In this document: piece after piece, positions 16,905-27,813 of the stretch
Layout of the letters: every line of letters starts with the position of its first letter
How positions within the stretch are numbered: position 1 is the first letter of the stretch
Assembly (NCBI GenBank): GCA_021795465.1
Contig: JAJYPK010000017.1
Coordinates: 1-36,243 of the forward strand
Reading direction: 5' to 3'
Origin: Bacillota bacterium
GTDB lineage: Bacteria > Bacillota > Sulfobacillia > Sulfobacillales > Sulfobacillaceae
DNA: 36,243 bases
Made by a program: the position numbers and the translations under genes
Notes under the pieces: model-generated
Told to the model about the DNA's origin: nothing
The model's input: the letters and a program-made list of their open reading frames with translations, nothing else
Databases searched by the model: none

Positions 16905-17469
16905 GAGCCACCTCCTGTTTTTGTGGCGTAAAGGGCATTCCCAACATGCTAAGGAGCATCTGGGCCTCCTCATCGGAGTTCGCGCTGGTCACTAAGGTAA
17001 TATCCATTCCCCGGAGTTTCTCGACCTTGTCATAGTCCACTTCCGGAAAAATGATTTGTTCCTTGACGCCTAACGTATAACCGCCTCGACCATCAAATCC
17101 TTTAGTCGACAGCCCGCGAAAGTCCCGGACCCGAGGAAGTGCCATGAAAAACAATTTTTCCACAAAATCGTACATCCGTTGGCCTCTCAAGGTTACCTTA
17201 GCGCCTATTGGCATGCCTTCACGCAGTTTGAATGATGCGATGGATTTTTTAGCTCGCGTCACTAGGGGCTTCTGCCCCGTAATTTGAGTCAAGTCATTGA
17301 CCGCTGCATCCAACAGTTTGGGATTCCCTACGGCATCCCCTACCCCCATGTTCACCACGACTTTGACCACTTTGGGTACTTGCATGGGGTTCTTATATTT
17401 AAATCGCTCGATGAGAGCGGGAACGACTTCTTTTTCGTACCGTTCCTTGAGCGCTGACTCAATAGCCAT
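16897..17469 (-). CDS. rplE: 50S ribosomal protein L5
   Basis: L5, 190 residues, part of the 5S ribonucleoprotein and contacts P-site tRNA. ATG at 17469 starts [20 protein letters not shown], with AGGGGGA upstream; an open upstream extension overlaps rplX and is not L5-like. Conserved parts are [27 protein letters not shown] and the [11 protein letters not shown] segment. Confidence 0.98.
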   Translation of the reverse strand: MAIESALKERYEKEVVPALIERFKYKNPMQVPKVVKVVVNMGVGDAVGNPKLLDAAVNDLTQITGQKPLVTRAKKSIASFKLREGMPIGAKVTLRGQRMYDFVEKLFFMALPRVRDFRGLSTKGFDGRGGYTLGVKEQIIFPEVDYDKVEKLRGMDITLVTSANSDEEAQMLLSMLGMPFTPQKQEVARG

Positions 17470-17497
17470 GATGTCCCCCTGTTCTTCCCGGCAGAGC

Positions 17498-17812
17498 CTA
17501 AATCGTGGCTCCACACCGTTTACACACGCGTACCTTTTTCCCACTGTCTAAAAACTTGTGTGCCACACGCGTAGGCTTTTTGCATGACGAGCACACGAGC
17601 ATCACGTTGGACACATGAATCGGAGCCTCTTTGGAAATGATGCCCCCTTGTGCAAATTCCGGTGTGGGCTTTTGATGGCGCTTGACGAGATTGATTTTCT
17701 CGATAACCACACGGTCCTCGCGGGGAATCGCTCGGATAATGTCTCCCTCTTTACCCTTCTCGCGTCCCGCTATGATTTTTACTCGATCGCCTTTTTTTAC
17801 GTGCACTGCCAC
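17498..17812 (-). CDS. rplX: 50S ribosomal protein L24 with zinc ribbon
   Basis: L24, 104 residues, an assembly initiator of the large subunit. The N-terminal KOW domain contains [19 protein letters not shown]. The C-terminal part carries C74, C77, C97 and C100, a zinc ribbon. Start choice is open: GTG at 17812, or GTG at 17806, which has a better distance from AAGGGG and would give the MHVKKGD start common in bacilli. Confidence 0.97.
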   Translation of the reverse strand: MAVHVKKGDRVKIIAGREKGKEGDIIRAIPREDRVVIEKINLVKRHQKPTPEFAQGGIISKEAPIHVSNVMLVCSSCKKPTRVAHKFLDSGKKVRVCKRCGATI

Positions 17813-17848
17813 ACCCCCTTCCTGGTTCTTGGCATTGTCTTTCGGCGC

Positions 17849-18220
17849 TTAAAGAACTTCTGGCGCCAGTGACACAATCTTCATGAACTCGCGTTCTCGG
17901 AGTTCGCGAGCGACGGGTCCAAATATTCGCGTCCCACGTGGTTCATGATCATCCCCGCGCAAGATCACCGCTGCGTTCTCATCGAATTTGATATAGGACC
18001 CGTCCACTCGACGCTGGCCCGTTTTGGTTCGCACGATCACGGCCTTGACCACGTCACCCTTTTTGACCATGCCTCCGGGTGCTGCCGACTTGACCGAGGC
18101 CACGATGACATCCCCGATGTTGCCATAACGTCGGAACGATCCACCTAAAACCCGAATGCACATGATTTCCTTGGCACCCGTATTGTCGGCAATCGCTAAC
18201 CGTGTTTGCGGCTGAATCAT
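17849..18220 (-). CDS. rplN: 50S ribosomal protein L14
   Basis: L14, 123 residues, forms intersubunit bridges with 16S rRNA. It begins [18 protein letters not shown], contains [20 protein letters not shown] and ends [12 protein letters not shown]. All are near invariant in bacteria. It lies between rpsQ and rplX. Confidence 0.98.
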   Translation of the reverse strand: MIQPQTRLAIADNTGAKEIMCIRVLGGSFRRYGNIGDVIVASVKSAAPGGMVKKGDVVKAVIVRTKTGQRRVDGSYIKFDENAAVILRGDDHEPRGTRIFGPVARELREREFMKIVSLAPEVL

Positions 18221-18253
18221 AACTCTCCCTCTTTCTGTCGCCCGTGATGTGCG

Positions 18254-18517
18254 TTAGTCTTCGGCTCGACTTAAAACTTGAACCACACGCCACCGCTTTT
18301 CTTTGGATAGGGGCCGCGTTTCTTCGATCCGGACCCTATCGCCGGTGCGGTACTGGTTCTCTTCGTCATGTGCCTTGTAGCGTTTCGTGCGACGCATGGT
18401 CCGCCCGTAAATGGGATGTCGGACTAGCGTTTCAACGGCTACTACCACGGTTTTTTGCATCTTGTCGCTAACGACGGTCCCTTCGCGTACCTTGCGCTTC
18501 CCTACATGCTCTGCCAT
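18254..18517 (-). CDS. rpsQ: 30S ribosomal protein S17
   Basis: S17, 87 residues, an OB-fold primary binder of the 16S 5' domain. The core is [37 protein letters not shown] and [17 protein letters not shown]. It lies 11 bases after rpmC. Confidence 0.98.
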   Translation of the reverse strand: MAEHVGKRKVREGTVVSDKMQKTVVVAVETLVRHPIYGRTMRRTKRYKAHDEENQYRTGDRVRIEETRPLSKEKRWRVVQVLSRAED

Positions 18518-18528
18518 TTTCTACCCTC

Positions 18529-18732
18529 CTACTTAAGACCCTGTTTGCGGTCGTGTTCCGTCATAATCGTGTGCACCCGGGCAATGTCCTTTTTGACCTG
18601 ACGAATCCGCATCGGGTTTTCGAGTTGGGACGTCGCATGTTGAAAGCGCAGCCGGAAGAGTTCCTCTTTAAGGTTCTTTAACTGGGTTAACAATTCATCC
18701 TGATTGAGATCCCGAATTTCCTTAGGCTTCAT
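18529..18732 (-). CDS. rpmC: 50S ribosomal protein L29
   Basis: L29, 67 residues, a two-helix protein near the exit tunnel that helps dock trigger factor and SRP. It starts [21 protein letters not shown] at 18732 is preferred over the ATG two codons earlier because AGGAG would be only 3 bases from the latter. It overlaps rplP by 11 bases. Confidence 0.96.
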   Translation of the reverse strand: MKPKEIRDLNQDELLTQLKNLKEELFRLRFQHATSQLENPMRIRQVKKDIARVHTIMTEHDRKQGLK

Positions 18733-19156
18733 GCGCATTCTCTCCTGACTCTTCCCGTCGCACAAATCGTGTGTGAATCGGAAGTTTGTGGGCAGCACGG
18801 CGCAGGGCCTCTTTCGCCACATCTTCCGGCACCCCGGAAAGCTCGAACATAATTCTTTGCGGTTTAACTACCGCCACCCAAAACTCAACATTGCCCTTCC
18901 CGCTCCCTTGACGGGTCTCCGCAGGCTTTTTCGTGACGGGCTTGTCAGGGAATATGGTAATCCACACTTTACCCCCACGTCGGATGTAGCGCGTAAGCGC
19001 CACTCGCGCGGCCTCAATCTGGCGATCGGTGATCCATGCCGGCTCCAAAGCCTGGAGCCCATATTCCCCGAACGTGACCCGATTCCCTCGATGGGCAGTC
19101 CCTTTCATCCGTCCCCGGTGCATCTTGCGATACTTGGTGCGCTTGGGTTGCATCAT
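18722..19156 (-). CDS. rplP: 50S ribosomal protein L16
   Basis: L16, 144 residues, organises the A-site region of 23S rRNA. It contains [33 protein letters not shown] and the [19 protein letters not shown] segment. Two adjacent ATG codons begin the frame; the first overlaps the rpsC stop as ATGA and is 9 bases from GGAGG. Confidence 0.98.
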   Translation of the reverse strand: MMQPKRTKYRKMHRGRMKGTAHRGNRVTFGEYGLQALEPAWITDRQIEAARVALTRYIRRGGKVWITIFPDKPVTKKPAETRQGSGKGNVEFWVAVVKPQRIMFELSGVPEDVAKEALRRAAHKLPIHTRFVRREESGENAHEA

Positions 19157-19839
19157 GATCTAGCGCCTCCTTCAGTGCCCGGAGTCACGGTCGGCCTCCG
19201 TTTGAATCCCGGTAGCACTTGACCCTTATAGATCCACACTTTGATGCCGATGATTCCATAGGTCGTGTGCGCCTCGGCGAATCCATAATCAATGTCTGCC
19301 CTGAGGGTGTGCAAAGGAATCGATCCTTCCCAGGTCCACTCCCGACGCGCAATTTCCGCGCCACCCAACCGACCACTGACCATGACCTTAATACCCTTCG
19401 CGCCCTGTCGCATGGCTCGCATAACGGCCTGTTTCATGGCTCGCTTAAAGGCAATCCGCTTTTCCAGCTGCGACGCAATCGATTCAGCCACCAATTGACC
19501 GTCCGCTTCCGGACTTTTCACCTCAAGGATATTCAGGTTCACCTGTTTCGTCGTCAGGCTTTCGAGGTCCCGGCGTAGCGCGTCAACGCCCACGCCCCCT
19601 TTACCAATGACCATCCCCGGCTTGCCGGTATGAACTGTTACTTTCAGTTTGTTCGCGGCGCCTCGTTCGATTTCTATCCGGGAGACCCCTGCGCCATAAT
19701 GGCGCCGTTTAACGAACTTACGAATTTTATAGTCCTCTCCGATAAGCTCGGGAGTCGTGGTACGGGAACCGAACCAACGAGAGTCCCAGTCCTTCACGAT
19801 GCCTAATCGTAATCCCTTGGGATGTACTTTCTGACCCAT
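19153..19839 (-). CDS. rpsC: 30S ribosomal protein S3
   Basis: S3, 228 residues, at the mRNA entry channel. It begins [14 protein letters not shown], has the KH-domain loop [17 protein letters not shown] (about 73-89) and the C-terminal [14 protein letters not shown] and [12 protein letters not shown]. The ATG at 19839 lies 11 bases after rplV. Confidence 0.98.
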   Translation of the reverse strand: MGQKVHPKGLRLGIVKDWDSRWFGSRTTTPELIGEDYKIRKFVKRRHYGAGVSRIEIERGAANKLKVTVHTGKPGMVIGKGGVGVDALRRDLESLTTKQVNLNILEVKSPEADGQLVAESIASQLEKRIAFKRAMKQAVMRAMRQGAKGIKVMVSGRLGGAEIARREWTWEGSIPLHTLRADIDYGFAEAHTTYGIIGIKVWIYKGQVLPGFKRRPTVTPGTEGGARS

Positions 19840-19850
19840 TGTGTCCCCCC

Positions 19851-20216
19851 TTACCCGCGATGCCGCGGTCGTAGTACGACCGAGACGTGACTCGATCGCT
19901 TAAGAATCTGGAATGCTTGCCCGCGACTCCGCGGATGAATCCGTTTCATGGTCGGACCGCCATCCACCCAAATTGCGTGCACATATAAATCCTGGACATC
20001 GAGGTCGTGATTGTTTTCGGCGTTCGCCGCCGCACTCTTAATCACTTTAGAAATGACGCTCGATGCACGTTTAGGCGTGTGATTCAAAATCGCCAACGCA
20101 TCGCGCAAGTTCTTGCCTCGAACCAAGTCAACCACCACCCGCACCTTTTGAGGAGCGATGCGGACATTCCTTACATGGGCCCGCGCCTCGGCGACGGGTT
20201 CTGTCTCTACCTGCAT
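19851..20216 (-). CDS. rplV: 50S ribosomal protein L22
   Basis: L22, 121 residues, whose beta-hairpin lines the exit tunnel. It contains [38 protein letters not shown] and the C-terminal [12 protein letters not shown] at 20216 is chosen because GGAGGG lies 6 bases upstream; a GTG one codon earlier is closer than usual. The tunnel hairpin ([12 protein letters not shown]) shows no obvious insertion or deletion of the macrolide-resistance kind. Confidence 0.98.
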   Translation of the reverse strand: MQVETEPVAEARAHVRNVRIAPQKVRVVVDLVRGKNLRDALAILNHTPKRASSVISKVIKSAAANAENNHDLDVQDLYVHAIWVDGGPTMKRIHPRSRGQAFQILKRSSHVSVVLRPRHRG

Positions 20217-20227
20217 CACTGGCCCTC

Positions 20228-20512
20228 CTATTTCAGACCGCTGGAGCGCTCTGCCTTATCTCCATGGCCTCTAAATGTACGGGTCGGCGCAAACTCACCC
20301 AGTTTGTGGCCCACCATTTCTTCACTCACGTACACGGGTACATGACGCCTTCCATCGTGTACCGCAATGGTGTGCCCTACCATGTCGGGAATGATGGTCG
20401 AGGCCCGCGCCCACGTCTTAATCACTCGCTTCTCGCCTTTGGTGTTCTGGGTTTCCACCTTCTTGGCTAGGTTGGGATCCACGTAGGGCCCCTTTTTAAT
20501 TGACCGACTCAT
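20228..20512 (-). CDS. rpsS: 30S ribosomal protein S19
   Basis: S19, 94 residues, in the small-subunit head with S13. [37 protein letters not shown] and the [15 protein letters not shown] segment identify it. It lies between rplB and rplV with gaps of 12 and 11 bases. Confidence 0.98.
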   Translation of the reverse strand: MSRSIKKGPYVDPNLAKKVETQNTKGEKRVIKTWARASTIIPDMVGHTIAVHDGRRHVPVYVSEEMVGHKLGEFAPTRTFRGHGDKAERSSGLK

Positions 20513-20524
20513 GTTATCCCTCCC

Positions 20525-21352
20525 TTACTTTCTACGCCGAACAATGAGACGATCCGACGCCTTATGCTTCTTCCGAGTCTTTTTCCCTAATGCCGGTTTC
20601 CCCCACGGCGTCACCGGGTGCTTGCGTCCAATCGGGGATTTACCTTCACCACCACCATGAGGATGGTCAACCGGGTTCATTACGACTCCACGTACCGTAG
20701 GCCGCTTGCCTAGCCATCGGTTTCGTCCTGCCTTGCCGATGGTGATGTTCTCATGTTCCACGTTGCCGACCTGTCCTACCGTGGCCTTTCCCGCCACGGG
20801 TACGCGGCGCAGTTCACCCGAAGGGAGCCGCAACAAGGCAAGCTTGCCTTCTTTGGCCATCAACTGAGCCGAGGTGCCCGCCGACCGTGCCATTTGGGCG
20901 CCACGACCCGGCTTCAGCTCGATATTGTGAACCACGGTACCCACGGGAATGTCCGTTAACGCAAGGGCGTTGCCAGGCTTGATATCCGCCGTGGGCCCCG
21001 CCATCACGGAGTCACCCGGCTTTAAGCCGAGCGGAGCGATAATGTACGCCTTTTCTCCATCTTCGTATTGCAAGAGCGCAATCCGACTTGTTCGAAATGG
21101 GTCATATTCGATCGCCAGCACAGTGGCTGCTACGCCTTCTTTCACGCGCTTGAAGTCAATCTTGCGATAGACTCGCTTGGTGCCGCCACCGCGATGCCGA
21201 ACGGTAATACGACCGGATACGTTACGTCCAGCCTTGCGATGCATCCCTTCAGTAAGGGATTTCTCAGGCTTAGTTTTCGTGATCTCCTCAAACGTGGAAA
21301 TCGTCATTTGCCGGACCCCGGGGGAGGTCGGCTTTAATTTACGAACGGGCAT
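20525..21352 (-). CDS. rplB: 50S ribosomal protein L2
   Basis: L2, 275 residues, needed for subunit association and peptidyl transferase activity. It contains the OB-fold region ([19 protein letters not shown] near 43-61) and the C-terminal [20 protein letters not shown], which holds the functionally important His of the PHGGG motif. It ends in a lysine- and arginine-rich tail. Confidence 0.99.
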   Translation of the reverse strand: MPVRKLKPTSPGVRQMTISTFEEITKTKPEKSLTEGMHRKAGRNVSGRITVRHRGGGTKRVYRKIDFKRVKEGVAATVLAIEYDPFRTSRIALLQYEDGEKAYIIAPLGLKPGDSVMAGPTADIKPGNALALTDIPVGTVVHNIELKPGRGAQMARSAGTSAQLMAKEGKLALLRLPSGELRRVPVAGKATVGQVGNVEHENITIGKAGRNRWLGKRPTVRGVVMNPVDHPHGGGEGKSPIGRKHPVTPWGKPALGKKTRKKHKASDRLIVRRRK

Positions 21353-21371
21353 GCTTCATCCTCCTCCTACC

Positions 21372-21659
21372 TCAGACTCCTTCAAACAACTCGATGCTGT
21401 CTCCAGCCGCCAACGTCACAATGGCCTTTTTACGGTCTGGAGTATAGCCCACGGAGTTGCCGCGGCGCTTTTCTTTGCCGCGACGCCATAACGTGTTGAC
21501 TTTGGTGACCTTGACCTTAAAAATTTCCTCCACGGCGTTGCGAATCTCAATCTTATTGGCATCACGAGCCACCTCAAAGGTGTACTTGTTTAAGGCCATG
21601 GCGTCGGTACTGGCTTCCGTGATAATCGGACGCAAAATGATGTCGTACGCTGTTTTCAT
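21372..21659 (-). CDS. rplW: 50S ribosomal protein L23
   Basis: L23, 95 residues, at the exit tunnel rim and docking site for trigger factor and SRP. It contains [19 protein letters not shown] and [19 protein letters not shown]. Its ATG overlaps the rplD stop by four bases (ATGA). Confidence 0.98.
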   Translation of the reverse strand: MKTAYDIILRPIITEASTDAMALNKYTFEVARDANKIEIRNAVEEIFKVKVTKVNTLWRRGKEKRRGNSVGYTPDRKKAIVTLAAGDSIELFEGV

Positions 21660-22282
21660 CGGCCAAACACCTCTTCTACGGCTTGCACTGCATTTTGATC
21701 AAAGACCAGTCGGTGATACTTCAGCAAGTTGTACACATTCAGACTCTGGGCAGTGGTCGCCTTCATATCTTGAAAGTTCCGTGTCGAAAGCTTCAAATGC
21801 TCCTCTGGTGTTGCCGTCACGAAGAGTACATTGTTTCCCAGTTCTAGTTTGGAAATGAGTTCCACCACTTGTTTGGTTTTCGCCTCGGGCAATGCCAAAT
21901 TCTGAACTACTGTAAATTCGTGATCACGTAGTTTCGCGCTAAGCGCTTGTCGTAATGCGGCACGGCGCATCTTGCGCGGAAACTCCAAGGAAAAGTCTCG
22001 CGGATGCGGGCCAAACACCACACCACCATGCCTCCAATGCGGAGCCCGTGTGGTCCCGGCGCGGGCACGGCCCGTGCCCTTTTGGCGCCAGGGCTTGCGC
22101 CCGCCGCCACGGACTTGTGCCCGGGTTTTCGTTTGAGCCCGTCCCGAGCGTTGGTTGGCCTCAAAGGCCACCACCGCTTGGTGCAGCAATGAAACGTTAA
22201 TCGGCGCCCCAAAGACTTTTTCAGAGAGTTCCATCTCGCCGACCACTTGGCCGTTAAGGTCATATACGTTCACTGTCGGCAA
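21656..22282 (-). CDS. rplD: 50S ribosomal protein L4
   Basis: L4, 208 residues, with a loop reaching the exit tunnel. It contains the loop sequence [20 protein letters not shown] (about 58-77) and [17 protein letters not shown]. The start is TTG at 22282, with GGGAGGG 7 bases upstream and no ATG nearby; it lies one base after the rplC stop. In E. coli L4 regulates the S10 operon; here no S10 leader exists, since tuf lies just upstream of rpsJ. Confidence 0.98.
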   Translation of the reverse strand: MPTVNVYDLNGQVVGEMELSEKVFGAPINVSLLHQAVVAFEANQRSGRAQTKTRAQVRGGGRKPWRQKGTGRARAGTTRAPHWRHGGVVFGPHPRDFSLEFPRKMRRAALRQALSAKLRDHEFTVVQNLALPEAKTKQVVELISKLELGNNVLFVTATPEEHLKLSTRNFQDMKATTAQSLNVYNLLKYHRLVFDQNAVQAVEEVFGR

Positions 22283-22283
22283 T

Positions 22284-22934
22284 TTACTTCCCTCCCTTTT
22301 GGTTGCGCACCGATTCCCGGATCATGACCAAGGACCCTTTAGGCCCGGGGACAGCGCCTCGAATCAACACTAGGTTACGGTCCTTGTCTACCCGCACCAC
22401 ATTCACCCGCAACACCGTAATGCGCCGGTGACCCATATGGCCCGGCATCTTACGACCCGGATGCACGCGTCCACCGCCACCGGAAGTCCTCGATCCCAAT
22501 GACCCAACGCGACGATGGTACTTCGAACCATGGCTCATCGGACCCCGATGGAAACCCCAGCGCTTGATGACACCAGCAAAACCTTTACCTTTGCTGGTAC
22601 CCGTGACATCGACGATGTCACCTTCTGCAAACGCGTCTTCAATGCGATGTTGACTGCCGGGTTCCAAATTTAGAGCCCCTGGCAACCGAAACTCCCGAAG
22701 GAATCTCACCGGGGTTAAACCCCGGTGCTCAAAGTCCTTACGAATGGGTTGCGTTACTTTATGCGGGCGAATATGACCCACTCCAAGTTGCACCGCTTCA
22801 TAGCCATCCTTCTCGCTGGTCCGTTGTCGCACCACCGTGTTGGGTTCGGCATGGATCACGGTGACCGGTATCGCCCGGCCTGTTTCGTCAAATACTTGCG
22901 TCATGCCGACTTTAGTCCCAATAAATCCCTTCAT
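22284..22934 (-). CDS. rplC: 50S ribosomal protein L3
   Basis: L3, 216 residues, reaches into the peptidyl transferase centre. ATG at 22934 starts MKGFIGTKVGMTQVFDETG, with GGAGGG 4 bases upstream. The centre-proximal extension GVIKRWGFHRGPMSHGSKYH and RTSGGGGRVHPGRKMPGHMG are conserved. The upstream in-frame extension overlaps rpsJ and is not L3-like. Confidence 0.98.
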   Translation of the reverse strand: MKGFIGTKVGMTQVFDETGRAIPVTVIHAEPNTVVRQRTSEKDGYEAVQLGVGHIRPHKVTQPIRKDFEHRGLTPVRFLREFRLPGALNLEPGSQHRIEDAFAEGDIVDVTGTSKGKGFAGVIKRWGFHRGPMSHGSKYHRRVGSLGSRTSGGGGRVHPGRKMPGHMGHRRITVLRVNVVRVDKDRNLVLIRGAVPGPKGSLVMIRESVRNQKGGK

Positions 22935-22947
22935 AACACCCTCCCGA

Positions 22948-23256
22948 CTACAGCTTAATCTCGATGTCCACCCCGGCCGGAAGGTCAAGACGCATTAACG
23001 CATTTACGGTCTTTTGACTAGGATCCATAATGTCAATCAAACGCTTGTGAATTCGGCGCTCGAATTGCTCGCGGATATCCTTTTCTCCGTTCGGTGCGGT
23101 CAATATGGTGTATATCGTCTTTTCCGTTGGCAACGGTACCGGCCCGGAGACAGCGGCGCCATTGCGCCGTGCCGTCTCCACGATCCGTACCGCCGATTGA
23201 TCGAGTACTTCATGATCAAAGGCTTTGAGTCGAATGCGAATCTTTTGCTGGGCCAC
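22948..23256 (-). CDS. rpsJ: 30S ribosomal protein S10
   Basis: S10 (NusE), 102 residues, serves in the ribosome and in antitermination with NusB. It contains [33 protein letters not shown] and the [19 protein letters not shown] end. The GTG start at 23256 has GGGG about 9 bases upstream. It lies only 21 bases after tuf, so no separate promoter or S10-type leader fits between. Confidence 0.98.
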   Translation of the reverse strand: MAQQKIRIRLKAFDHEVLDQSAVRIVETARRNGAAVSGPVPLPTEKTIYTILTAPNGEKDIREQFERRIHKRLIDIMDPSQKTVNALMRLDLPAGVDIEIKL

Positions 23257-23277
23257 CGTAAATTTCCCCCTCGTTAA

Positions 23278-24480
23278 TTAGGCCAAAACCGCCGTAACGA
23301 CGCCGGCGCCCACAGTACGGCCACCCTCGCGGATGGCAAAGCGCAATCCTTCTTCCATAGCGATCGGTGCGATTAGCTCCACATCCATTTGGATGTTGTC
23401 GCCAGGCATAACCATTTCTACGCCTTCCGGAAGATTTACCACACCCGTCACGTCGGTAGTGCGGAAGTAGAATTGAGGACGGTAGCCATTGAAAAACGGC
23501 GTGTGGCGTCCCCCTTCATCCTTGGATAAGACATACACCTCAGCCTTGTACTTGGTGTGCGGGTGGATACTACCGGGCTTTGATAAAACCTGCCCCCGTT
23601 GCACTTCTTCTTTGTCCACACCCCGCAATAGACACCCAATGTTGTCTCCAGCGACTGCTTGATCTAAGGTCTTGCGGAACATCTCGACCCCGGTCACAAC
23701 AGATTTCTTGGCTTTTTCTACGAGTCCGACGATCTCAATTTCTTCTCCAACCTTAACGGTTCCGCGCTCAACACGACCAGTTACCACTGTGCCACGTCCG
23801 GTAATCGAGTGCGTGTCTTCCACCGGCATTAAAAAGGGTTTTTCGGTATCGCGTTCCGGGGTTGGAATGTAGTCGTCGACCGCATCCATAAGCTCCCAAA
23901 TCTTGCCGCACCATTCGCAGTCGCGCTTGCCGCAACCACATTCCAAGGCCTTTAAGGCTGACCCTGCCACGACCGGAATATCATCCCCGGGGAACTCGTA
24001 GCTCGACAACAACTCACGAACTTCAATTTCGACCAGTTCCATCAGTTCCGCGTCATCGACCATGTCGGCTTTGTTTAAAAACACGACGATGTTAGGAACC
24101 CCAACTTGGCGAGCCAACAAGATGTGCTCGCGCGTTTGCGGCATCGGCCCATCCGCTGCAGACACCACCAGGATAGCTCCATCCATCTGAGCAGCTCCGG
24201 TAATCATGTTCTTCACATAGTCGGCGTGGCCTGGGCAATCCACGTGAGCATAGTGACGCTTGTCGGTCTCGTACTCCACGTGGGCCGTCGCAATGGTAAT
24301 ACCGCGCTCACGCTCTTCGGGAGCCCGGTCAATTTGATCGTACGCCGTAAACTCGGCCTTGCCCTGGCTTGCTAGTACACGCGTAATAGCCGCGGTCAAG
24401 GTCGTCTTGCCGTGGTCAACGTGTCCGATCGTACCCACGTTAATGTGGGGCTTATTGCGCTCATACTTCTTCTTGGCCAT
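23278..24480 (-). CDS. tuf: Elongation factor Tu with a four-cysteine insert
   Basis: EF-Tu, 400 residues, carries aminoacyl-tRNA to the ribosome with GTP. G-domain motifs are GHVDHGKT (19-26), DCPGH (81-85), NKAD (136-139) and SAL (174-176). Domains 2 and 3 follow normally, ending [10 protein letters not shown]. Between SALKALE and the ELMDAVD helix the usual short acidic turn is replaced by a stretch with four cysteines (C181, C183, C188, C191), in the order Cys-Gly-Cys, then Cys-Glu-Trp-Cys. This could bind a metal or form disulfides. I recall similar inserts in some clostridial EF-Tu proteins but have not verified that. The promoter for this gene is at 27814-27842, far upstream. Confidence 0.99.
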   Translation of the reverse strand: MAKKKYERNKPHINVGTIGHVDHGKTTLTAAITRVLASQGKAEFTAYDQIDRAPEERERGITIATAHVEYETDKRHYAHVDCPGHADYVKNMITGAAQMDGAILVVSAADGPMPQTREHILLARQVGVPNIVVFLNKADMVDDAELMELVEIEVRELLSSYEFPGDDIPVVAGSALKALECGCGKRDCEWCGKIWELMDAVDDYIPTPERDTEKPFLMPVEDTHSITGRGTVVTGRVERGTVKVGEEIEIVGLVEKAKKSVVTGVEMFRKTLDQAVAGDNIGCLLRGVDKEEVQRGQVLSKPGSIHPHTKYKAEVYVLSKDEGGRHTPFFNGYRPQFYFRTTDVTGVVNLPEGVEMVMPGDNIQMDVELIAPIAMEEGLRFAIREGGRTVGAGVVTAVLA

Positions 24481-24526
24481 TTCGAATGAATCCTCCTTAA
24501 TAAATAGGTTTCTCCGTCCCGAGAAA

Positions 24527-26602
24527 TTACTTGCGTGATTTAATGACCTGTTCGGTCACGTGCCTCGGGGCTTCTTCGTAGTGCGCGAATTGCATGGTGT
24601 AGGTGCCACGGCCCTGCGTGCGGGAGCGCAAGTCGGTTGCATACCCAAACATTTCAGCCAACGGAACGAATCCGCGAATCACTTGGACTCCGCCGACCCG
24701 AGGCTCCATTCCTTCAATCCGCCCGCGCCGACTGTTTAGGTCGCCAATGACATCGCCCATATATTCCTCAGCGACCACCACTTCAACCGACATAATCGGC
24801 TCAAGCAACACGGGGTTGGCTTTTTGCGCTGCAGCCTTGAACCCCATGGATCCGGCGATCTTAAACGCCATTTCGCTGGAGTCTACCTCGTGGTACGACC
24901 CATCAAATAACGTAGCACGCAAGTCGATAGTCGGATATCCCGCTAAGACACCGGTGTCCAGTGCTTCGCGAATCCCTTGCTCGACCGCGGACACGTATTC
25001 ACGGGGAACCACCCCCCCGACAATCTTGTTGACAAATTCGAAACCAGAGCCAGGATCCAGCGGTGTTACGCGGACCCACACATGACCGTACTGTCCACGG
25101 CCCCCGGTTTGGCGAATGAATTTACCTTCCGCTTCCACCTCTTTACGGATGGTCTCCTTGTAGGCAACCTGCGGCTTACCAACATTGGCCTGCACCTTAA
25201 ACTCTCGCAAGAGGCGATCCACAATAATCTCAAGGTGAAGTTCGCCCATCCCCTCAATAATGGTTTGTGCAGTGTCTTGGTCGGTAAACATCCGAAAGGT
25301 CGGATCCTCTTCAGCCAATTTGGCTAATGCTGTGCCCATCTTATCTTGGTCTGCCTTGGTCTTGGGCTCAATCGCCACCGAAATGACCGGTTCTGGGAAA
25401 ATCATCGACTCGAGCAAGACAGGATTTTGTTCATCCGAAAGGGTATCTCCCGTGCTCGTATCTTTCAAACCAACAGCCGCCGCAATGTCGCCGGTATACA
25501 CCGTCGAAATTTCCTCACGATGGTTGGCGTGCATTTGAAGAATCCGTCCGATTCGCTCCCGCCGTCCCTTGGTCACATTATAGACGTACGAACCCGAACT
25601 AAGCGTCCCCGAGTAAACTCGAAAGAAGGCGAGTTTCCCTACAAAAGGATCCGTCATAATCTTAAAGGCTAAGGCGGAGAACGGGGCATCGTCGGCCACT
25701 TCTCGATAAATTTCTTCCTCACCGTCGACACTATGACCGCGGACCGCCCCCACATCCAAGGGGGATGGCAAATAACTCACGACCGCATCTAAGAGAGGCT
25801 GAACCCCTTTGTTGCGATATGACGAGCCGCACACGACGGGAACCATTTTACTCGCTAAAGTCCCCACGCGAATGGCAGCTCGCAATTCGTCGATGCCGAT
25901 TTCTTCGCCCTCCAAATACTTTTCCATAAGAGCGTCATCGGTGTCGGCACACGCTTCGACCAACACTTGGCGGCGTTCGGCACAAATCTCTTGAAGGTCC
26001 TCCGGAATCGGTTCAAATTCTCCCCGAGTGCCTAAGTCATCCTGATAAAAATAGGCTTCCATGCGCATCAGGTCCACGATCCCGCGAAAAGTATCTTCGG
26101 CACCAATGGGCCACTGAATCGCTACGGGATTCGCACCCAAGCGGGATCGAATCTGGTTGATACACATCTCAAAGTCAGCCCCGACGACGTCCATCTTGTT
26201 AATATAGGCTAAACGTGGCACGCCATATTTGTCGGCTTGCCTCCACACCGTTTCAGACTGCGGCTCCACCCCACCCTTGGCGTCAAAAACGGCGATCGCA
26301 CCATCTAGAACGCGCAAGGAACGCTCCACTTCGACTGTAAAGTCCACGTGGCCGGGCGTGTCGATAATGTTTATCCGATGGTTTTTCCATTCGGCAGTAG
26401 TCGCGGCCGACGTAATCGTAATCCCGCGCTCTTGCTCTTGCACCATCCAGTCCATCGTGGCAGCACCGTCGTGAACCTCGCCGAGTTTATGCACTCGTCC
26501 CGTATAGAACAAAATGCGTTCGGTCGTGGTGGTTTTACCCGCATCAATGTGGGCCATAATCCCGATATTGCGAGTCTTTTCTAAAGAAAACGCGCGAGCC
26601 AT
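24527..26602 (-). CDS. fusA: Elongation factor G
   Basis: EF-G, 691 residues, the translocation GTPase. Motifs are [14 protein letters not shown] (17-30), DTPGHVDF and NKMDVVG in the G domain. Domain II follows near residues 290-400. The domain IV tip region contains [20 protein letters not shown], and the C-terminal domain includes [20 protein letters not shown]. Full length and normal; the fusidic acid region shows nothing striking by eye. It lies 18 bases after rpsG and 46 before tuf. Confidence 0.99.
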   Translation of the reverse strand: MARAFSLEKTRNIGIMAHIDAGKTTTTERILFYTGRVHKLGEVHDGAATMDWMVQEQERGITITSAATTAEWKNHRINIIDTPGHVDFTVEVERSLRVLDGAIAVFDAKGGVEPQSETVWRQADKYGVPRLAYINKMDVVGADFEMCINQIRSRLGANPVAIQWPIGAEDTFRGIVDLMRMEAYFYQDDLGTRGEFEPIPEDLQEICAERRQVLVEACADTDDALMEKYLEGEEIGIDELRAAIRVGTLASKMVPVVCGSSYRNKGVQPLLDAVVSYLPSPLDVGAVRGHSVDGEEEIYREVADDAPFSALAFKIMTDPFVGKLAFFRVYSGTLSSGSYVYNVTKGRRERIGRILQMHANHREEISTVYTGDIAAAVGLKDTSTGDTLSDEQNPVLLESMIFPEPVISVAIEPKTKADQDKMGTALAKLAEEDPTFRMFTDQDTAQTIIEGMGELHLEIIVDRLLREFKVQANVGKPQVAYKETIRKEVEAEGKFIRQTGGRGQYGHVWVRVTPLDPGSGFEFVNKIVGGVVPREYVSAVEQGIREALDTGVLAGYPTIDLRATLFDGSYHEVDSSEMAFKIAGSMGFKAAAQKANPVLLEPIMSVEVVVAEEYMGDVIGDLNSRRGRIEGMEPRVGGVQVIRGFVPLAEMFGYATDLRSRTQGRGTYTMQFAHYEEAPRHVTEQVIKSRK

Positions 26603-26620
26603 GATCTCCGGAACTCCCTT

Positions 26621-27091
26621 CTACCAGCGGTAATGCGCAAAAGCTCTGTTTGACTCAGCCATGCGGTGGATCTCATCACGCTTTTTCACAGCGCCCCCCG
26701 AACTTTGCGAGGCATCAATAATCTCGGCCGCCAAGCGTTCTTGCATCGTTCTTTCGCCACGAGCCCTTGAATAGTTTACCAACCATCGCACGGCAAGCGA
26801 CGTGCGCCGGGTTACACGCACTTCCATCGGAACCTGATAGGTCGCTCCACCAACTCTCCGGGGACGTACCTCGAGTAAGGGGGTGGCATTTTTCAAAGCG
26901 GTATCAAAGACCTCCATTGCATCTTTTCCGGTCTTTTCGGCCACAATATCTAACGCACCATAAACAATCCGTTCGGCCAAACTTTTCTTTCCGTGTTGCA
27001 TCACCTTGTTGATGACTTGACCCACCAAGGGGCTGCCATAAATCGTGTCCGGTGGCACTTCACGGGGAGTAATCGATCCTCGCCTTGGCAT
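26621..27091 (-). CDS. rpsG: 30S ribosomal protein S7
   Basis: S7, 156 residues, organises the 3' major domain of 16S rRNA. ATG at 27091 starts [20 protein letters not shown] with GGAGGG just upstream; the longer open frame overlaps rpsL and is not S7-like. It contains [34 protein letters not shown] and ends [14 protein letters not shown]. Confidence 0.98.
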   Translation of the reverse strand: MPRRGSITPREVPPDTIYGSPLVGQVINKVMQHGKKSLAERIVYGALDIVAEKTGKDAMEVFDTALKNATPLLEVRPRRVGGATYQVPMEVRVTRRTSLAVRWLVNYSRARGERTMQERLAAEIIDASQSSGGAVKKRDEIHRMAESNRAFAHYRW

Positions 27092-27101
27092 GAATTCCCT
27101 C

Positions 27102-27488
27102 CTACTTCTTCCCTGTTGCCTGGTTCTTCTTTGCACCGTACTTCGATCGGCCTTGTTGACGCTTTTGTACACCACCGGTGTCTAACGTGCCACGAATGAT
27201 GTGATAACGTACGCCTGGCAAATCTCGAACTCGGCCTCCACGAACCAACACCACGGAGTGTTCTTGTAAATTGTGCCCAATTCCAGGAATATACGCGGTA
27301 ACTTCTTCCCCGTTAGTTAAACGCACACGCGCGACCTTGCGCAGTGCCGAATTCGGCTTCTTGGGGGTTACGGTTTTAACACTGACACAGACTCCACGTT
27401 TTTGTGGGTTGCTGTGTAACGCAGGTGCCGTAGATTTCTTTTGTGTCTTCTTACGACCATGTCGGATTAACTGGTTAATCGTCGGCAC
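27102..27488 (-). CDS. rpsL: 30S ribosomal protein S12 with Arg at position 88
   Basis: S12, 128 residues, at the decoding centre. The GTG start at 27488 gives the [14 protein letters not shown]-terminus, with AGGGGGA upstream. Conserved parts are [37 protein letters not shown] and GRSKYGAKK. Numbering matches E. coli without gaps to this point. Lys43 is kept, but position 88 is Arg (codon CGA, 27225-27227) where nearly all bacteria have Lys. Substitutions at K43 and K88, including K88R, are classic streptomycin-resistance changes, so natural resistance is possible. Confidence 0.98.
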   Translation of the reverse strand: MPTINQLIRHGRKKTQKKSTAPALHSNPQKRGVCVSVKTVTPKKPNSALRKVARVRLTNGEEVTAYIPGIGHNLQEHSVVLVRGGRVRDLPGVRYHIIRGTLDTGGVQKRQQGRSKYGAKKNQATGKK

Positions 27489-27492
27489 GGCA

Positions 27493-27771
27493 TCATCCCC
27501 CTTCTTTAACCTCTGTCCCTCGAAGTGGTATAACCGCGGCACACGCCGCCCCCACTTGAATCCCGCATAAACGGCCTAACTCATCCATCGTGTCAACATA
27601 AAAGAGCGGAACTTGGTGTGCTTGACTGGATAATATGACCTCTTTAACCACTTTAGGGTCAGCGGCCGTGGCCACGTACACGCGCACCGCGTTACCTTGA
27701 GCAATTTTCTTCAAAGTCTCTCGTGCTCCGACAACGCGTTGCCGGGGATCCCGAAGTGCTTCGGTTTCCAT
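27493..27771 (-). CDS. L7Ae/L30e-family k-turn RNA-binding protein (YbxF-like)
   Basis: A 92-residue protein of the L7Ae/L30e/Gadd45 family. It shows [20 protein letters not shown] (14-33), an [16 protein letters not shown] segment and [10 protein letters not shown], matching the fold that binds kink-turns in RNA. In Bacillus the homologue YbxF lies in the same place between rpoC and rpsL. ATG at 27771 has GGAGG 8 bases upstream; the 12-codon open extension overlaps the promoter region and is rejected. It is first gene of the str-type operon here and ends 4 bases before rpsL. Its RNA target is unknown. Confidence 0.92.
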   Translation of the reverse strand: METEALRDPRQRVVGARETLKKIAQGNAVRVYVATAADPKVVKEVILSSQAHQVPLFYVDTMDELGRLCGIQVGAACAAVIPLRGTEVKEGG

Positions 27772-27813
27772 CTTTCTATCCTCCCGGCTAAACAGGCTGA
27801 GACACACTCGAAC

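Noticed and set aside
27105..27110. Ile70 in S12 ([10 protein letters not shown]) as an anomaly relative to the Glu of E. coli
   Set aside because: Ile at this place is usual in Firmicutes, so only Arg88 was kept as unusual.
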